Under the pieces are notes generated by a model. It worked only from the letters and a program-made list of their open reading frames with translations, made no database searches and was not told the origin of the DNA. Shown here piece after piece: positions 61,106 through 64,000 of a stretch of DNA of 64,000 nucleotides (position 1 is its first letter; every line of letters starts with the position of its first letter). The translations under genes were made by a program, and so were the position numbers. Origin of the DNA: Bacillota bacterium (GTDB taxonomy: Bacteria > Bacillota > Desulfotomaculia > Desulfotomaculales > Pelotomaculaceae); the NCBI GenBank assembly GCA_029555205.1, contig JAKPTB010000003.1, forward strand, positions 48,996 to 112,995, read 5' to 3'.

Positions 61106-62392
61106 TTAATGCTTCTTAATGAGCCGCTTTTTAAACACCCCTGTAAGATTGGCGGCGGCCACCCTGGCCCTGATCGCCTCCTCGTCCGTTGAGTATAAGC
61201 CCCTCTCCAGCATCCGCTGAAAGTAAACGGAACCCGAGAATGTATATTTTTTGCCCATCCCTTCGGGTTTTTTCATTTCCCTGTGCATAAATGAAATAAT
61301 GTCCCCGCAGGCCAGTTCGGGCGGCAGAACCAGCGGCTCCTGCCCTGCCAGCAGCCTGGCAGCGTTGTGCCCCGCCAGGAAACCGGTAACAATAGCTTCG
61401 GTGTGCCCTACCAGGAGACCGGTTTTTTCGCCGGCACAGAAAAGATTGGGCGCTCCGGAAACCTTCAGGCTGTCGTCGCAGGGCGCCATGGCCATAAAAC
61501 GGACGGAATTACCCTTCCCCCCGGAATAAGGGTCGGCGTATTGCGCATCCTGAAAACCTTCCAATGTCCGCAGGATCTCCAGCGGAAAGTAAGAGGTCAT
61601 CAATTTGACGTGGCCGGTATCGAGGAGAACCAGGTTCCTGGCAAAATCACTGATGGCGTACTGCTGGCAGGCTTTACGCTTTAGCTGCTCTTCTTTTTGC
61701 AGATGCTCCGGCAGGGGAATGACCAGCACGCCATCCCTTTCCAATGCTGCAACCAGTTTAGGGGCAAGAGACTTTTTTTCCAATTTGCAGGAACCGCTCA
61801 TTGCTTCAAACTGAGGAAAACCTTCCCCCGCCCTGATCTCCTTGATACCTGCCCGCTCTGTTAAACTGACCCGGGGGCCGAAGGCGGGGCAGCGCAGGAT
61901 ACACATGGCGCAGCCGGTGCCGTACCGGGAACAGTTCTGGGCCGGGCCCGCAGTTCCGCTACAGTCTATAAAAACCTCGCCCGGGATGACTTCACCGGAG
62001 GATGTTACAACCCCGGTAAGGCGGCCTGAAGATTTAATTATCCCGGTCATTCTTGCCTGCAGCCTTAATTCAACGCCCTGTCTGCGCAGCGCAGCTCTAA
62101 CGGCAGGCTCAATCCGGGTAACATCATATAACATGGCGTGGCGGTGACCCGGAAAATCCACCCGGCGGTGGGCCGCTGCATTTTCAATCAGCCCGAAGAA
62201 TTCTTCCGCACCCATAGCCCGGGCCTCTTCCATGGCAGTCAACCGGCCGTTGTTGCGCATAATCCCGCCCACAAGACCGGTGCCCAAAAGCATATCTGTT
62301 TTTTCCAGAATTACCACATCCGCCCCTGCGTACGCCGCCGCACTGGCCGCAGCGCACCCCGCCCAGCCACCGCCTACAACCACAACAGACAT
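61106..62392 (-). CDS. FAD-dependent oxidoreductase with CxxC motif
   Basis: 428 residues. N-terminal FAD dinucleotide fold V-V-V-V-G-G-G-W-A-G-C-A-A-A near 3-16, I-L-E-K near 29, and a later G-L-F-C-A-G-E-K-T-G-like motif (N-L-F-C-A-G-E-K-T-G near 325). A Cys cluster Y-G-T-G-C-A-M-C-I-L-R-C-P near 160-172 could bind an Fe-S centre or act as a redox pair. Resembles GidA/HdrA-like oxidoreductases, substrate unknown. ATG 6 bases after an AAGGAGGG site that is locked in a hairpin. Confidence 0.87.
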   Translation of the reverse strand: MSVVVVGGGWAGCAAASAAAYAGADVVILEKTDMLLGTGLVGGIMRNNGRLTAMEEARAMGAEEFFGLIENAAAHRRVDFPGHRHAMLYDVTRIEPAVRAALRRQGVELRLQARMTGIIKSSGRLTGVVTSSGEVIPGEVFIDCSGTAGPAQNCSRYGTGCAMCILRCPAFGPRVSLTERAGIKEIRAGEGFPQFEAMSGSCKLEKKSLAPKLVAALERDGVLVIPLPEHLQKEEQLKRKACQQYAISDFARNLVLLDTGHVKLMTSYFPLEILRTLEGFQDAQYADPYSGGKGNSVRFMAMAPCDDSLKVSGAPNLFCAGEKTGLLVGHTEAIVTGFLAGHNAARLLAGQEPLVLPPELACGDIISFMHREMKKPEGMGKKYTFSGSVYFQRMLERGLYSTDEEAIRARVAAANLTGVFKKRLIKKH

Positions 62393-62396
62393 AAAT

Positions 62397-62430
62397 AGCC
62401 CTCCTTCTAACCATTATATGAAGGAGGGCT
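62397..62430 (-). promoter_or_regulatory. Hairpin that sequesters the ribosome-binding site of the FAD oxidoreductase
   Basis: AGCCCTCCTTC (62397-62407) and GAAGGAGGGCT (62420-62430) form a perfect 11-bp stem with 12-base loop. On the minus strand the 3' arm contains the AAGGAGGG Shine-Dalgarno for the gene starting at 62392, so folding would block initiation. No T run, hence not a terminator. The loop contains TATAAT on the minus strand, which could alternatively be a -10, in which case the arm would be lost from the transcript. Confidence 0.55.
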
Positions 62431-62557
62431 GTTAATAGCTTCAGATTGACAGGAAAAGGTTCAGGTAATAAGTTTTTGACACCCCGGTTATTCCGGCATT
62501 CTTACTGGCGGAACCTGTTTGCTCTTCATTTTACGAGCCCGGGAGGGGAAGTATTTT

Positions 62558-62977
62558 TTATTTTGGCGGCTTTACAGTGGCTTTCCCGGTTAGAACCACA
62601 ATACCATCCTGATTGGTACAAGTCGTTTTGATTACAGCAATATTCTTTTCTTTGTTCAATTCAACAACTTCGCCTTCGGCTTTAATGGTGTCTCCGATCC
62701 TTACCGGCGCCGTAAATTTCATCTCCTGGGCCATATATATCGTGCCTGGTCCCGGTAATTTCATGCCTAAAACAGCCGATATTAAACCGGCCGTCAGCAT
62801 ACCGTGGGCAATCCTGCCCTTAAAAAAAGTATTTTTAGCATATTCTTCATTAACGTGGGCCGGGTTCAAGTCACCGGTAATACCGGCATAAAGATAAATA
62901 TCAGTTTCGCTTATTGTTTTTTCCACAAATTCTTTTTGACCTATTTCTAATTCATTTATCCTTTTGCCGCCCGCCAT
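62558..62977 (-). CDS. MaoC-like (R)-hydratase
   Basis: Hot-dog-fold enoyl-CoA hydratase (PhaJ-like), 139 residues. Catalytic Asp/His in A-G-I-T-G-D-L-N-P-A-H-V-N-E near 31-44, then F-K-G-R-I-A-H-G-M-L near 52-61. GTG or ATG start region with little site. Acts on trans-2-enoyl-CoA of unknown chain length. Its leader region (62978-63137) is AT-rich; the insertion-sequence remnant begins just beyond. Confidence 0.9.
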   Translation of the reverse strand: MAGGKRINELEIGQKEFVEKTISETDIYLYAGITGDLNPAHVNEEYAKNTFFKGRIAHGMLTAGLISAVLGMKLPGPGTIYMAQEMKFTAPVRIGDTIKAEGEVVELNKEKNIAVIKTTCTNQDGIVVLTGKATVKPPK

Positions 62978-63137
62978 TAGATCAACCCCTTATAAATTCA
63001 TTCATAATTATAAATTTTAATTTATTCTAAATGTTCTTTATACTGCTTGGTGACTCCTGCTTCAACCTCTTTTTTTGCAAAGGAATAATATTATCAGTAT
63101 TTTTGGGCGGGGTTTTTGTATTTGCTAAACTAAAAGT

Positions 63138-63868
63138 GGTTCTTCCGCACTTTTGGTGTCAATAGCCAATACCTCTTGAGAGTCCTCGTCGATATCTTTA
63201 AATTGAAACCATTAACTTGAGCAAAAAGCAAAAGTAAATTTTATTAAGTAAAAGACAATTATCATATATGACTTTACCAAGGTGAAAAACCCACGAAAAA
63301 AGAATTGGTTTTATTGAGCATGGATTACCCTTTTACGAAGCAAATCAAACTTTGCTCTGCCATACATCATACGTTTGATTAGTTTTAACCTGTTGTTAAT
63401 CCCTTCCACTGGGCCCTGGCTCCACGGTTCGGTTAAACCAGCATAAACAGCACTGTAATCCTTATTTAGGGAATCAGCGAACCTCATTAGTTCCAAAATC
63501 CCACTATAATGCACGGCTTTCAGCCATGCCGGGAGGGCACGTCCGGCTCGATGACGCACCATTGTGTGAAACTGATGGACCAGGGTAAACCCTCGCTGCA
63601 ACTCGGGGATAGCCCCAAGGACTTGAGTCAATACCTTTGTTGCGCTTCGGGGTAAATTTTGTAGAGGTTTTAAAAACCAGGATTGCAGTCTGCGTGGTGT
63701 AATTATATTGTGGTATGTTTTACCTTGTCCGTTATCCTGGTGGGTAGCATTCCGCTGCATTCTTATCCAGCGTGCCACAGTAGGGCGGAAGCCCTTGTAG
63801 CCCATGGATTGGAGCTCTTCAAATAATATGCGGCTGTTGCGGCAACCGGCAGCCAGGCGACTATTTAG
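63138..63868 (-). mobile_element. ISL3-family insertion sequence remnant
   Basis: Right end with terminal-repeat-like GGTTCTTCCGCACTTTTGG at 63138, followed inward by the 3' part of an ISL3-type transposase gene. The other end is missing, cut by the IS3-type element that begins near 63870. Boundaries are approximate; the 63140-63310 part between repeat and stop codon has no gene. Confidence 0.65.
63311..63868 (-). pseudogene. ISL3-type transposase, C-terminal fragment
   Basis: The frame from about 63868 (no start there) reads A-A-G-C-R-N-S-R-I-L-F-E-E-L-Q-S-M-G-Y and ends at 63311. It matches the C-terminal half of ISL3 transposases: G-F-R-P-T-V-A-R-W-I-R linker, L-T-Q-V-L-G-A-I-P-E-L, and the final S-Q-G-P-V-E-G-I-N-N-R-L-K-L-I-K-R-M-M-Y-G-R-A with the catalytic Glu. 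The N-terminal zinc-finger and first catalytic Asp residues are missing. Confidence 0.8.
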
Positions 63869-63869
63869 C

Positions 63870-64000
63870 CCCCTAAAGAATTTGGAGAAAACACGTTTAA
63901 TATGTTAACATTTTATTAGGGGGTAGGTTTTAATGAAAAACAACAAACAGTATAGTGATGAATTCAAAGAGCTGATTATTAAGGAGTGTCAAGAAACAGG
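63870..64000 (+). mobile_element. Left end of an IS3-type insertion sequence
   Basis: Begins about 63870, where homology to the ISL3 transposase ends; CCCCCTAA near 63873 and TTAGGGGG near 63915 form an inverted repeat close to this end. The rest lies outside the window. Exact terminal base not determinable. Confidence 0.55.
63933..64000 (+). CDS. IS3-type transposase OrfA, N terminus (3' end outside window)
   Basis: ATG 63933 after GGGGGTAGG. The 22 visible residues begin M-K-N-N-K-Q-Y-S-D-E-F-K-E-L-I-I-K and match the helix-turn-helix start of IS3 OrfA proteins (typically Y-S-x-E-F-K-E-x-I-V-K). Truncated by the window edge. Confidence 0.7.
   Translation, partial: MKNNKQYSDEFKELIIKECQET

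Overview
The window (about 50% GC, dense, mostly long minus-strand operons) looks like the chromosome of an endospore-forming anaerobic Firmicute of the Peptococcaceae type (Pelotomaculum/Desulfotomaculum relatives). The evidence is: spoIVA, spoIIP, spmA/spmB and a YIEGIA gene; an ispH-rpsA fusion; the order rluB, aroF-tyrA-aroA-cmk-plsC-ispH/rpsA, then spoIIP, der, plsY, gpsA, spoIVA; many TTG/GTG starts behind strong GGAGG sites; and anaerobic metabolism genes (AdhE, two-subunit ADP-forming acyl-CoA synthetase, FeoAB, Fe-Mo-cofactor-type protein). The genus is inference.

Region 1 (1-33 kb) is mixed and partly accessory. It holds the end of an ArsB/NhaD-type permease, a class II aldolase, NAD synthase, a Nudix hydrolase, a short HDAC-like protein, an MFS remnant, adenine deaminase, signal peptidase I, a nitroreductase, an alpha/beta hydrolase and an ADP-forming acyl-CoA synthetase. 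A small decay zone follows (13.8-15.5 kb): a CadC-type repressor, a cadA cut to its metal-binding domain, an ImmA/IrrE peptidase remnant and a RelE-type toxin-antitoxin pair. Next come a feo operon with FeoB split in two ORFs, a DtxR/MntR-type regulator, MOSC and NifX-like proteins, adhE, a stalk-domain secreted protein, a DUF4387/permease/AtuA-like catabolic module, apgM, a DHA2-type exporter and an ADP-ribosylglycohydrolase.

Region 2 (33-63 kb) is almost wholly on the minus strand and is core: ACT-hom-thrB-lysC (aspartate-family amino acids) behind two consensus promoters; spoIVA with a SigE-like promoter; a small glutaredoxin-like gene; gpsA-plsY-der; a DUF512 radical SAM protein; two DUF3189 proteins; YIEGIA and its capping partner; spoIIP; DUF1614; ispH-rpsA; plsC-cmk; aroA-tyrA-aroF; a HutP-like protein; rluB; spmB-spmA; an FAD oxidoreductase and a MaoC hydratase. 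The window ends in nested insertion sequences (ISL3-type remnant, IS3-type left end).

The most notable observation is at 39610-39834. The small glutaredoxin-like ORF ends at a TGA followed by GGA GTA TAA and then a GC-rich hairpin at the spacing expected of a bacterial SECIS element. I interpret it as a selenoprotein of the kind named 'UXX-star' with C terminus Sec-Gly-Val-stop. Other points worth checking are the split FeoB, the AtuA/DUF4387/permease module with its long leader, an RBS-sequestering hairpin before the FAD oxidoreductase, and a run of broken genes that a gene caller would either miss or call intact.
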